In this document: positions 10,775 through 22,058 of the stretch, piece after piece
How the letters are laid out: every line of letters starts with the position of its first letter
Numbering within the stretch: position 1 is the first letter of the stretch
DNA from: Linnemannia hyalina
Lineage: Eukaryota > Mortierellomycota > Mortierellomycetes > Mortierellales > Mortierellaceae
NCBI GenBank assembly: GCA_019671135.1
Contig: JAHRHY010000001.1
Coordinates: forward strand, 2,294,001-2,358,000
Length of the DNA stretch: 64,000 bases
Direction: 5' to 3'
Translations under genes and position numbers: made by a program
The notes under the pieces: generated by a model
Told to the model about the DNA's origin: nothing
Databases searched by the model: none
The model's input: the letters and a program-made list of their open reading frames with translations, nothing else

Positions 10775-13700
10775 CCTTTTTTTGATAATTAGAAGAATGG
10801 GGTACCTATTTTCCTGCCTTTTTTTTTTTTTTTTTTTTTGTTTTCTTGTTGTAGAATCATCTTACTAAAAAGAATATTGCCTTGGAAAGAGTCTTGCTGT
10901 GAATATCCATGCCACGTTTTGTTTTGAGATGGGGGGGTTTTAATATTTTTTGTTATGAGTATGTGCTAATGCTTGATTGAAGAGTGCGGATAGGGCGTGT
11001 GAAAATGACTGGATAATAAAGATGAGAGAGGGATCGGCGGCAGAACCAATTGTCCGTCTCTCTGCTCATCATTATTGTCCTGTGTCCTGTCTGTCGAAAG
11101 TAACGTAAAAAAATAAATATGACGAGCCAAAAACCCTTCAAAAAAGGTCAATGCAAAAAAAAAAAAAAAAGAAAAAAAAAAATTCTATGCCCTGGTTCTT
11201 GCGCCTCCATGTTTTCTCGTAAGCAAAAAATGCATTGTGGGACTGTGAAATCATTGGACACTAGAATGTAGAACGCCTTCCTTGTCACTAAAAATAGACG
11301 AGCTAGCGGTTGTCTCGCATTCATCACCATATTTTTATTCTTTGCTGGAGACATTGTGGGTTTGATGTTCAAAAAGAAATGAATCCAATCTTTGCAAGGT
11401 TCATAAAGACGAAACGCGTTTGTTATGGGACACGATCGGGACATGGCGAAGGACAATTGAAACATGAGACCGAGTTTGCAAACCCGCGTTGTTGGTGGGT
11501 AGGTGGGTAAGAAGGAAATGATCCTAGGAAAACGAGAGATTGGGGATATCCTCGCCTCTCGATCAACCTACCCCTCCCATTCGCCTTTCAGCTCCCTTTG
11601 GACCGCCCCTTCTCTTGCTGTTGTTTTCTCTCCTTCTACAGTCCATTGTCCTCCTCCCAGTCGCCCCTCCCCTTTTCCTCCTTCTCCCCACTGCACCCCT
11701 TTTCTTTACTCCTATGGCGCGCATTGTTGCTGTTTTGGATGTTTACCGACAATGGCATGGTAGACCTGAAAGAGGGGGGTAAGCGAGGAGTTGAGGAGTG
11801 AGGCAAGGGAGGAAAAAGAGAACAGAACCTATGCCAGAGTGAGCTGGATGCCTAACCAAGCAACCAATTGATCACGGTAACCAACCCACTTCCAGTCGCA
11901 GAATGTGTACTGCCAAATGGTAAAGGGACAAGGGACAAGGGGCAAAGGGACAGCAACATGCAGCAGGCCACACATACCACCAGGAGAGAAGAAGAAAAGG
12001 AGGAGTAGTTGATGTCATGAATTGGATGGTGTGAGCGCATGTACTGCAGTCGTTTGTTGTCCTCACCTTGGTTGTGGTGGTGGTGTCATGCCATGGCTGA
12101 TGGATGGATATTGGCGTATGATAAGGGAGGCGGAAAAAAAAGGAGGCTGTATGTATTTTCTTCCATGGAATCTCCAGAAACCTCGCCCTTTCCCCTCATT
12201 TCTCGAACGCCGATAAACACAAAGAGGACACAAAGCAAAATTAGCGGCTATTTTCATTGATTTCATTCACGGATATATAAACAAGTCAATAAACGACAGG
12301 TGAGCGTTCAATATTGCTGTTGACACATAGAGAATGCAATAAGTGCTTTGTCAGGCGGAAAACATGATAAGCGGAGGGGGGTTTAGAGAAGGCAAAAATA
12401 ATGTGAGCGCATGCACCTTGCTTTCGCAGAGCCAGGCTGAAGCGAGGTTTTGGAGATGGTATGCTCTTTCTCCTTTCTCAGCACGTGTAATTGGGGAGTG
12501 GAGAAGGAGAAATGAAAAGGAATCAATCGGGTTGTTTGTCTGTCTGAAATCTTGACCTTTTCACGAAAGAAAAAAAAGAAAAAAAACACGAAGAATGGAC
12601 GCGTCTATCCTGACGATCTCCTCTCTCCCAAAGGATCGGGATGTATACCGTTGTCCAAGCCAAACGTTCACTAGGCGATATTTCCTTTAGGCGCTCTTCA
12701 TACCTGTTACAGGCTGTCTCTCTCTCATCAATCAATCGATTGGAAAAAGGTGGTTTCTTATTTGCAATGTTGCTTGGTTGCATGCTCAATTCTCAACGCC
12801 CTTTTTGATCCCATACCGTTCACATATCTTTTTTGTCCCTCTACAAGTACGTACCCCTTTTTGTGACACCCTGGAACGGTCGGTGAGAACAGGTCAATAA
12901 AAGTCGACAGCTAGAAGGCATGATTTGGGCTTTTGGGTCAGCGCCAGCAATAGAGCAAGGCCCAGCGAAAAGAAATTTTCTATTTCTTGTTTGTAGCTGT
13001 CTGTCGAATCGGAACAAGTGTCCTCCCGGAAATGATGAAGCGCGGCAAAACGATTGCCTCCCATGCAGTGTATGTGAATGTGTATGTGTATGCGGGCTGA
13101 GAGTGTAGGAGAGAAAAGTGAGCGCAGACTGAGAAGGTATTCATAGAAATTATATGGCTGACCATGTCCTTGTTTTGAACAGCAGACATTCAGACAGACA
13201 GCCAGACAAACAGACAGCGCGTGAGTATGTGAGTGAGTGACATTCACGCACACCTCACGGCAAAGAGTGAATGATATAACGATCGATGGTGGATGGTGGG
13301 GGTCAGGAATAACATTGACCAAGAAATAAGAAAGAGAAAAGAGAAAAGAGAAAAGAGAAAAGAGAAAGGAAACGAAAGAAGAGGACCCTGCTCAGAAGAA
13401 TGGCAACAGCACTCACTCCGTCTTTTTCGTTTTATTTCTGGCAGCCGTCTTCACTTCTTTTCCCTTCTTTGTTCTTTCCTCTGCCTCCTCCTCCTTCCGT
13501 CCTTCCCTCCATCTGCACCTTGTCATCCCTCCCTCCCTTCCCTTCTTAATCTCTACCTCTCCTCCTCCTCCACTAGACAATCCTCTCCTCCTGCTCTCTC
13601 CCACTCACTCCAATTTCATTTTACATTTCATATTCTTTCACTCTACTCCTACCTCCCCCATGGACACCCTCCTCTCATAATCACCTCCTCCTTTCCTCTT

Positions 13701-13797
13701 ACAACAGACAAACAGATTGGCCCCATTCCCGTCTGCCCTGCTCACTCTCACTCTCCTTCCCTTATTATAATAACACCACCGCCATAGCCACGGAGCC
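10775..13797. other. Long intergenic region, no recognisable gene
   Basis: This 3 kb stretch contains the transporter 3' UTR (T-run 10819-10838), A-rich tracts near 11155-11181, a CT-rich block at 11565-11710 that looks like a promoter but leads into no credible gene, and TG/CAGA-type simple sequence around 13070-13220. From 13430 to 13790 there is a strong CT-rich leader for the flippase gene. All open frames are short and without domains. No tRNA B-box is visible. Confidence 0.45.
13334..13367. repeat. Heptamer tandem repeat (GAGAAAA)n
   Basis: Nearly five head-to-tail copies of the seven-base unit GAGAAAA lie upstream of the flippase CT-rich leader. It is simple sequence, probably formed by slippage; no function is indicated. 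Confidence 0.8.
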
Positions 13798-16700
13798 ATG
13801 GTGAATCCCCTCCGAAAGGTCTACAACAAGACCCCATGGCAGCAAAGACGACTCAGTCAACCCCTCTCTGACCCGAACTACATTGCAACCCCACTCCAAC
13901 AGTCTACCATTTACGAAGACGACGATCAACAACAAGGTCAACACCATCAACAACAAGAACAAGACCAACAGCAACAGCAGAGCTTGAGCCCCGCTACACA
14001 ACCACTCCACCGCCAAGTCTCTATAGCACTCCCTCCTAACAGCAACAACAGCGGCAATAATAATAACAACAATAACACTAATGGCACGCCTAGCAGCGAG
14101 CCAGTGCGCCGGGTATTGACGCGGGCAGATACGAAGATCTCGCTCCGCAAGTCCAAAAAGGACTCTCGTCGAGTGTTTGTCAACATGCCCCTTCCAGCCC
14201 AGTACCTCGACAAAAACGGTCTTCCAAAGCTCTCCTTTGGCTCCAATCGTATCAACACCGCCAAATACACCGCCCTCTCTTTTTTGCCAAAGAACCTGTT
14301 TGAGCAGTTCCGCAGAGTCGCCAATATGTTTTTCCTGTTTATGGCCATCATCCAGCTCACCCCGACTTTCACCGTCGGCTCGCCCTTCCTCACCGTCTTC
14401 CCCCTCTGCTTCGTCGTCGGCGTCACCGCCATCAAGGACGGCTTCGAGGACTACAAGCGCCACGTCGAGGACCGCAACTTCAACCAGCGCCTCTGCCAGC
14501 AGCTCAAAAACGTCGTCAACTACAATTACCCGACCGCTGACTACATGGCCGCACAGAAGAACAAGAGCCTCCCAGCGAGAGCATGGGCCGGTCTCGTCCA
14601 TGGCATCAGCAATACTACCATGTCAACTCTGAGAGCTCTGAAACTGTCCAAAAAATCGCCACTCCAAGACAATTTTCCTCAGCTGGATCTGAACCAGCTC
14701 AATGCCGCCGACACCGACCTGCAACAACAGCCACGGAATGATACCGCTAACAACAGCTCGACAGAACCACAACCCGAGTTTGTCAAGGAGCAATGGCACA
14801 ATCTGCGCGTCGGAGACTTTATCATGCTCAAGAACAACGAGGCTGTCCCCGCCGACGCCATTATCCTCTCCACCTCCGAGGCTGAGGGCTCGTGCTTCAT
14901 TGAGACAAAGGATCTGGACGGCGAGACCAATCTCAAGACACGCATGTCGATCCATGAGACCTCAAAGTACAACACCGCCCGCCGCTGCAGCCGACTCAAG
15001 TTCTACGTCGACATGGAGCCCATCAACGCCAATCTGTTCACCTTCAACGGCTCCCTCACCATGCTGGCCAAGAAGCGTCGCCCAGCCAACCAGCCACCAG
15101 GACACTCTGCTGGACCCTCAGGAAACAGGCGCCTCAGTCACTATGCGCCCTCGATCACCTCCAGTATGATGTCCAGTGTTCGTGGATCCATGGATGAAAA
15201 CGACGCCTACAGGGAATCGTTTGAGCAGGGATATGGAAACTCCTCGTCTGCCGACGGCTCGCCCGGGCCTGCTCAGAGTGGAACCAGTGCCTCCGACTAT
15301 GCGCGTCTCCACAAGTCGCCTTCGCAGAAGAGACGATCCCGCCTCTCTGGCTCTCATTCGCATTCTCATGGCGATCCTGCCTCATCCAACTCGCCCACAA
15401 CGCAAACTGGGGATATTTATTCCTCAGGAGACAAGCAGGAGTACGAGGAGCCATCCGAGATTGACCAGGACGACCAACATCCTGGAGCAGAATCATCCCT
15501 CCATCCTACTATGTCCAAGCGCCACAGTCTCCACAGGACTCCCACCGCCATCAGCATGGCAGGGGCCAGTGCTATGGCTAAGAGTGTTCTCAGGTCCAAT
15601 TACGAGCAGCAGTTTCAGCAGCAGCAACAGCAGGATGTGGCCTCACCCCGTAGACAAGAATCCTCTGCAACCGGCAGTGGCGCGGTTGACAGTCCCCGCG
15701 ATTTCGATGCTTCCAAGAACAGCTCCCCCTACAAGGAGACCACCATCCCTGTCGACATTAACAACATGCTGCTGCGTGGACATGTCATCCGTAACACTCA
15801 TTGGGTCATTGCCGTCATTGTTGCGACCGGTACCGAGACCAAGATCATGTTGAACTCTGGCGAAACCCCAAGCAAGCGCAGTCGTATCGAGAAGACCATG
15901 AACGTTCAGGCAAGTCATTTTCCTCTGTTTTGTTTTTGTTTTTGTCAACATTCGCCCACAACAATTGCAACAAGGACAACCTGTAACAATTTATTACATT
16001 ACCACTACCGCCCCTTTCCTTAGGTTGCTATCAATTTTGGCATCCTGCTTTTGCTTTGCGTTGTCTGTGCAGTGGGATCGACTATCTATGACCGCAAGTG
16101 GCGAGGCACAGGGGCTGAACAGTTATGGGATCAATCGGTTCGTGGAGTGACTACCGAAGGTGTTATTACATTCTTGTAAGTCTCTTACCGTTAAAACATG
16201 AAACGGAGAATATTATTCTTCGCGACCATATATATACTGGCAAGGCTTATATCTAACTTTATATTTATTTTATACGTCTACTACAGCACGAGTTTGATTA
16301 TTTTCCAAAACATTATCCCCATCTCCCTGTACATCTCCATCGAGTTCGTCAAGACCTTTCAGGCGTACTTTATCTGGCAGGACAGCGACATGTACGACAT
16401 CGAGCTGGACCAATTCTGCACCCCCAAGACTGTAAGTGACCCTGCACCCTTTCATTTGTGGTTTGTTTCTTGAAGTTTGCTCTTGTACATTTCTTGGCAC
16501 TAAAAGAGTGGATGCGCAGTGTCGTAATGTGAAAAAAGAAAAAATTAAATCTGCGCCAAATGAGAGCAATGAACTAATTTTTTGTTGTTATTTTTGAACT
16601 GGCCAATCTAGTGGAATTTAACGGACGACTTGGGCCAGATTGAATACGTCTTTTCGGACAAGACGGGAACCCTGACCAGGAACATCATGGAGTTCAAAAA

Positions 16701-19700
16701 GTGCTCCATCAACGGCAAAATCTACGGAAACAACGCTGTCGCCGGTCAGACAGATGCCGAAATGGGTCTAGCATTGATGGGCGGTCAGGACCCTAGCCAG
16801 GAACGTGGCGGGGAGACTGGTGGCCAGCAACAGCAGCAGGGTTCTGGAAACAAGGGCGACAAGCAGGCTGTGCTGAAGGAGTACGACCAAGAAGTCAAAA
16901 AAATCTTTGAGCCCGCCTATATGGACCCCCTCGAGATCCTCACCTTTGCCGATCCAGACATCATCCGCGACCTCACCGGACATGGAAGCGAGGACAGAAG
17001 TACCACAGCTGCTGCCAGCAACAACGGTGAGGGTAGCTCGACCTATGCCCAGCAAGCTGGATCAGGATCGAGCGTACCTCAGCATGATGGCTCTCCCTCC
17101 AGCAACATTCACGACTTTTTCACCCTGCTGGCTCTTTGTCACACTGTAGTCGTTGAGCAGCCTGAGGAGGTGCTCCAAGATGACGAGGATGATGAGTTTG
17201 GTCTCTTCGCCGACAATGGTTCACCTCCTACCAACAATGGTGTCGATGAGAATGACCAGGTCGTGGATCCCCAACAAGAGCAGCACAAGGGTTTGGGCAT
17301 TCGCGAAAAGTTGAGGCAAAAGGCTGAGGGCCGTGGGCTTTTCGTGCCTGGAGCAGAGACCAAACCAGGAACCAGGACTCGCAAGAACTCAAATGCTCCA
17401 TCTGTCTCCGCTTCCCTTGTTCCTGGACAGGAAGAAAGGCCCCAGCCAACCATCAAGTACCGTGCAGAGTCGCCCGACGAGGCTGCATTGGTGTCCGCTG
17501 CCAAGAATGTCGGATTCGCGTTTGTTTCTCGCGGTGCCGCCCCTAGCACAGATGGAGGTGACCCGAAGGCAGCCAAGGGCAACTCTCGCCAGAACGTCAA
17601 CTTGAATGTTCTTGGTCAGGATCTTACCTATGAGCAGCTGGATGTCATCAAGTTCAACTCGACTCGCAAGCGTATGACTGTCATTGTCAGGGAGCCCCAG
17701 GAACTCGGCGGAAAGATTTTGCTGTTGACCAAGGGAGCCGACAATGTCATTTTTGAGCGCCTTTCTCAAACTGACGACGAGACCCTCCGCGACCAGACCG
17801 AGAGTGACATTGAGACGTTCAGTAACATGGGTCTCCGTACTTTGACCTTGGCACAGCGCGTCCTTGACCAGGAAACTTACAACCAATGGGCTACCAAGTA
17901 TGCCGAGGCTGGAAAGGCGCTGGATGACCGTGCCAAGAAGATGGACCAGGTTGCCGAGGAGATTGAGCGGGACTTGACTCTCTTGGGCGCCACCGCTATC
18001 GAGGACAAGTTGCAGGAAGGAGTCCCCGAAAGTATTGCTGCGTTGCGCGAGGCCGGTATCAAGGTCTGGGTCCTGACTGGAGACAAGCTGGAGACAGCCA
18101 TCAACATTGGATTCGCCTCCCGACTGCTCGAGAAGGATATGAAGTTGGAAATCATGAAGATGGGACGCAACGAGGATCCAACTCGGGTGCTCGCACGTTT
18201 CAAGGATTTGGTTAACGGCGTTTTGAGCGGCAAGGGCAGTTGCCACGATGGCGCTCCATCAATCGGCGAGAAGAGAAGCGAATCGGAGGCGCCCTTGAAC
18301 GAGAAGGCAGAGTATCAGGAGCCGCAACAAACGCCACCTCAGCCCTATACCACCGAGGGTGCTGGAAACACTTGGAATGAGAAGCACCTTCCTCCCACAC
18401 CAGCTGGAACATCGCTTGTTGATCATGAGCAGACGCAGCAGGAGACTTCGGGTCAGGGAGAGCACGCGTTGATCGTTGATGGATCTGCGCTCAAGATTTT
18501 GCTGGATGACCCAGAGGCACGCCAGGATTTGATCAAGCTGTCGGATATATGCTTCTCTGTTATCTGCTGCCGTGCTTCGCCCCTTCAGAAGGCCTTGGTT
18601 GTCGAGTTGATCCGCCGAGGCAAGAAGACTGTCTGTCTCGCTATTGGAGACGGAGCCAACGACGTCTCCATGATCCAGGCCGCCAACATTGGTGTTGGTA
18701 TCTCCGGTCAGGAGGGTATGCAGGCTGCCATGGCTTCGGATTACTCGATTACCCAGTTCCGCTTCGTCCGCAAGCTGGTTCTCGTCCACGGTCACTGGGG
18801 CTACATGCGCATCGCCGAGATGATCCTCAACTTTTTCTTCAAGAACGTCCTCTGGGTTGCCGCCGTCCTCTGGTTCCAGATCTACTGCGGGTACGTTCTT
18901 TTTTATTTTGTTGGTTATGAGCAGCCTTGTGTTTTGTAATCATGCGACATGATCTAACTCATATTAATTTGTTGTGATGATATAGATTCTCGGCGATGTT
19001 GTTTTATGACTACACGTTTGTGTCGTTGTACAACTTGATGCTGACTGCAGTGCCAGTGCTCGTTCTTGGTGCAACGGATCAGGATCTGACGGCGCCTTAT
19101 GTTCTGCGTTACCCCGGTGTTTATAAACTTGGTATCCAGCAAAAGCGCTATAACCAGACACGATTTGTCTTCTACATGCTCGATGGTGTCTGGCAGTCTC
19201 TTGTCGTGTTCTGGTTCTGGCGCGGTGTCTTTGGACTCAACGTTTTGGGCACCAGGGGCTTCGACAACTCGCTTCTGGAGTTCTCGACTTCAGTTGCGAT
19301 CACGAACGTTGTGATCGCGTCGCTCTACGTTGGACTGCACTCTTACCACTGGACCTGGCTGACCCACTTTGCAGTCTGGGGCTCGATCACGTTCCTGGCC
19401 CTCTTGGTTGTCCTCTATGGCTTTGTTCAATCGTCGCCCATCTACCACGTCGCCATTCACCTGTTCACCTACGGTCCCTTCTGGTTCATGTTGATCCTGT
19501 CGGTTGTCGCTGCGCTCTTGGCAAGATTCACTATCCTCTTTGTGAGCTTCTGGTGGTTGCCCGATGACGTCCATGTGGTCCGCGGGATCATGCTCAGTGA
19601 GAAGTGGAACGCCAAGGCCCTGAAAGTCGCCTGGTCCGGATTGGCGCCCGATGGCTTGACACCTGCCGAACAGACTGATCAGGAGAAGGCACTTTTGAAG

Positions 19701-20312
19701 AAGCAGGATTGCATCAACCAAGAGAAGGAAGCTGCCAAGTTAGCCAAGAAGAACGGCAAGGACCCCAACTTTTACGATAACAATAACGACCACCACCCTA
19801 ATACCAACCAACCCGGCAAGAACGCTCGTTCTGGAGCGAACCAAGATCAGCCATATGACTTGACCATGATCCAGATCAATGTCGACGACCATTCCCAGGA
19901 TGCGACTCGGCAACCTACTCAGCCCCCATCAGTCCCTACTCAGACACCGCTGCAGATCCAACAACAGCTTTTGATGGCACAGCAGCACCAGCAGGATCGA
20001 CTTGCTGCTGAGGCAGCCGCCAATGGTAGCACCGATCGCCTCCCTCTGCCAAATGACCCTTCGTTCCAGCACAGTCGCCGCAAGTCGTCCTACAACTACA
20101 ACAACGTTGATCTGAACTCTCTGAAGGACAAACCCGCGGCACTACCCCCAATACCCTCGCCATCTCTCCCCTCTGAGACTTCAGGATCATCGTCGGTGGC
20201 GTCTCTCCAACAGGCAGCGGTCGCGCGTCATGGTGTACCTCCAAGGGTTGTGACGACCGAGGAAGCCATAGCCGCCGGAGCTGCAGCAGCCGCTGCTGCA
20301 GGAAGTCAATGA
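13798..20312 (+). CDS. DNF1: P4-type ATPase, phospholipid flippase of Dnf1/Dnf2 type, very large
   Basis: Five exons are 13798-15909, 16024-16175, 16287-16431, 16612-18890 and 18986-20312, about 2004 residues. Intron 1 has a GC donor (CAG|GCAAGT) with a TTAG acceptor; the others are GT-AG. The flippase N-terminal signature includes KYTALSFLPKNLFEQFRRVA. The actuator motif is DLDGETNLKT (near residue 377), with DGET replacing the TGES of ion pumps. The phosphorylation motif is DKTGT at D819, preceded by CTPKTWNLTDDLGQIEYVFS as in Dnf1. KVWVLTGDKLETAINIGFAS lies near 1287 and the hinge GDGANDVSM near 1482, followed by the C-terminal membrane helices. Such pumps move phospholipids to the cytosolic leaflet of plasma or endosomal membranes, usually with a Cdc50-type partner (not in this window). 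Yeast Dnf1 has about 1570 residues. The excess comes from Ser/Gln-rich inserts at about 15-110, 425-640 and 825-960, and a long tail. Confidence 0.93.
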
Positions 20313-20718
20313 ATCGCATAAAACTCCTCGAGGCTAGCAGCAGCAGAGACGCTTGGGTTCCGTCCCTTAATAGTCAACACCAGCCTCCTTCGCCCTCGCC
20401 ACTGAGTGCCGAAATCTACCATACTCCTCTGCTCCTGCAGCTCTTGTTGCTGCTGGTGTTGCAAGTGACCAGGGCCAAACACCACCTCCGCCAGCATATT
20501 ATTTTTTTGTTACGCCCACTACGCATCCACCGCTTTTTTTATTTATTTCTTATATATATACTCTTGCTACGACATGACCACCAACAAAAATAAACTCATA
20601 CGCACGATTACACGACTATCATTTTTTTCAATCTTCTGCAGAGGAAGTGTTTATTTATTGAGAGAATGGCTGTAGCCATGGGGAGAGGGGGGGCGATTGT
20701 AAGTAAAGGGGTGGGAGA
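20313..20718. other. Intergenic region between convergent 3' ends
   Basis: The flippase gene and the first reductase gene converge here. A plus-strand AATAAA at 20589-20594 could serve as the flippase polyadenylation signal. Nothing else is seen. Confidence 0.45.
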
Positions 20719-22058
20719 TTAAAGATCGGCAGCGCCGGTGAGGACGCTAACTTTTCCCTTATAAACGCCCTTCATCACATTCAAATAAGTCTCGACAACA
20801 ACGTCGACCCCGCCTTCAACCACGGTCTCTGCATACTTGATCTCTCCACTCTTGACCAACGGCGTCATCTCCTCACAAAACAAGCCCCAGTGATCAAAGT
20901 TCTCATAAACGGTATATCCCTCAAAGCGCAACTGTTTCATCAAGATGTTGATCAAGTTCTTGGGCGCGGCGATTGGCTGGCCTTGGTGGGCGGCGACGAT
21001 GCCGACAGAGATGATTCGGCCGTGGGGGTTGAGGAGGTCGAGGACGGTTTCGAGGGTCGAGTCAAAGACTAGGTCGTAGTAGATGTCGAGGCCTGCGGGA
21101 CCGACGGCGGAGGTCAAGGCCGAGCGCGGGTCTTGGGTCTTGTAGTTGAAGGCTGCGTCAAAGCCGAGGGTCGAGGTGAGGAAGGCGACTTTTTCGTCAG
21201 ATCCGGCGGAGCCGATGACACGGAGGCCTTTGCGCTTTGCTAGTTGGCCTGCTACTTGTCCCAACGTTCTATGATGTTGGACATTTGTAAAAAAAAAAGA
21301 AAGAGAGGGGGATTAAAGAACAATGGTGTTAGTTTACTTTGCTTTGAGCCACCTTGCTTGATGTTGCTTGACATGCATACGATGACCCCTGTCTAAATAA
21401 TCTTCCTTACCCAGCTGCACTAGAGATGTAAATGGTTTCGCCAGCCTTCAAATCGGCTACCCTTCTCAACGAATCCCAAACCGTGAACCCGCTAGTGCCC
21501 AGGACACCATTATAGACGGACAGAGGGAGTTCGGGGTCGAGTTGGAGGGGGACGACGAGCGCCAGGGCGGCGGCGGGGAGGGTTGTGTAGGTCTCCCAGG
21601 GGAGGTTCCCAAAGAATGTTGTTCCTACAGGGAAGGAGGCGTTGGAGGATAGGAGGACTTTGGCGATTCCAAAGCCGATGACGGGGGTTTGGGTGGTCCC
21701 GGGGGGAAAGTCGTGGCGGATGTCTTTTTTTGTTTGTGGTGAATGTGAATAGGGGAGATGGGTGGGGGGGGGGGGGGGGGATCTTAGTATGTTGGTTCTG
21801 CTCGACCTAGATGTTCTTCTTGTGTAACAAAACGGTAAATCATACGAGAGAAAATTAAAAAAAAAAAAAAACCTTACAGGGATCGAGTGAGAAGATGATG
21901 TTCTTGACAAAGACGGATCCTTCTTCAAGAACGGGCTTGGTCTCCGTGACGGTAATGGTCTTGAAATGGTCCTTGTGGGGTGAGACGCCTTCGGGGATCT
22001 TGGAGATCAGGACGCGGGTGTTTGTGTACTCGGTGGTGGAGGCGGTGGAGGTGGTCAT
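20719..22058 (-). CDS. NADP-dependent MDR oxidoreductase, alkenal/prostaglandin-reductase type (copy A)
   Basis: Minus-strand exons are 21878-22058, 21411-21723 and 20719-21268, all GT-AG, encoding 347 residues. Splicing restores the family motif SLDPYIRHDF. The nucleotide-binding fold shows SSAAGTLGQVAGQLAKRKGL and VIGSAGSDEKV; GLDIYYDLVFD and NPHGRIISVG follow. The Cys/His zinc ligands of classical alcohol dehydrogenases are missing, as in the zinc-independent 'leukotriene B4 dehydrogenase/double-bond reductase' branch. These cytosolic enzymes reduce C=C bonds of reactive alkenals or enones with NADPH. The length is normal for the family. It is a tandem paralogue of the gene at 24192-25428; introns interrupt at homologous codons in the same phase. 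Intron 1 holds unusual homopolymers (T14 and C17 on the coding strand). A TATA box about 90 bp upstream suggests inducible expression. The exact substrate is unknown. Confidence 0.88.
21764..21780. repeat. G17 homopolymer inside intron 1 of reductase copy A
   Basis: Seventeen consecutive G on the plus strand (C17 in the transcript) lie within the 154-nt intron 21724-21877. The same intron carries a T14 run just after its donor. It is likely unstable and may be a sequencing-length uncertainty. Confidence 0.85.
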
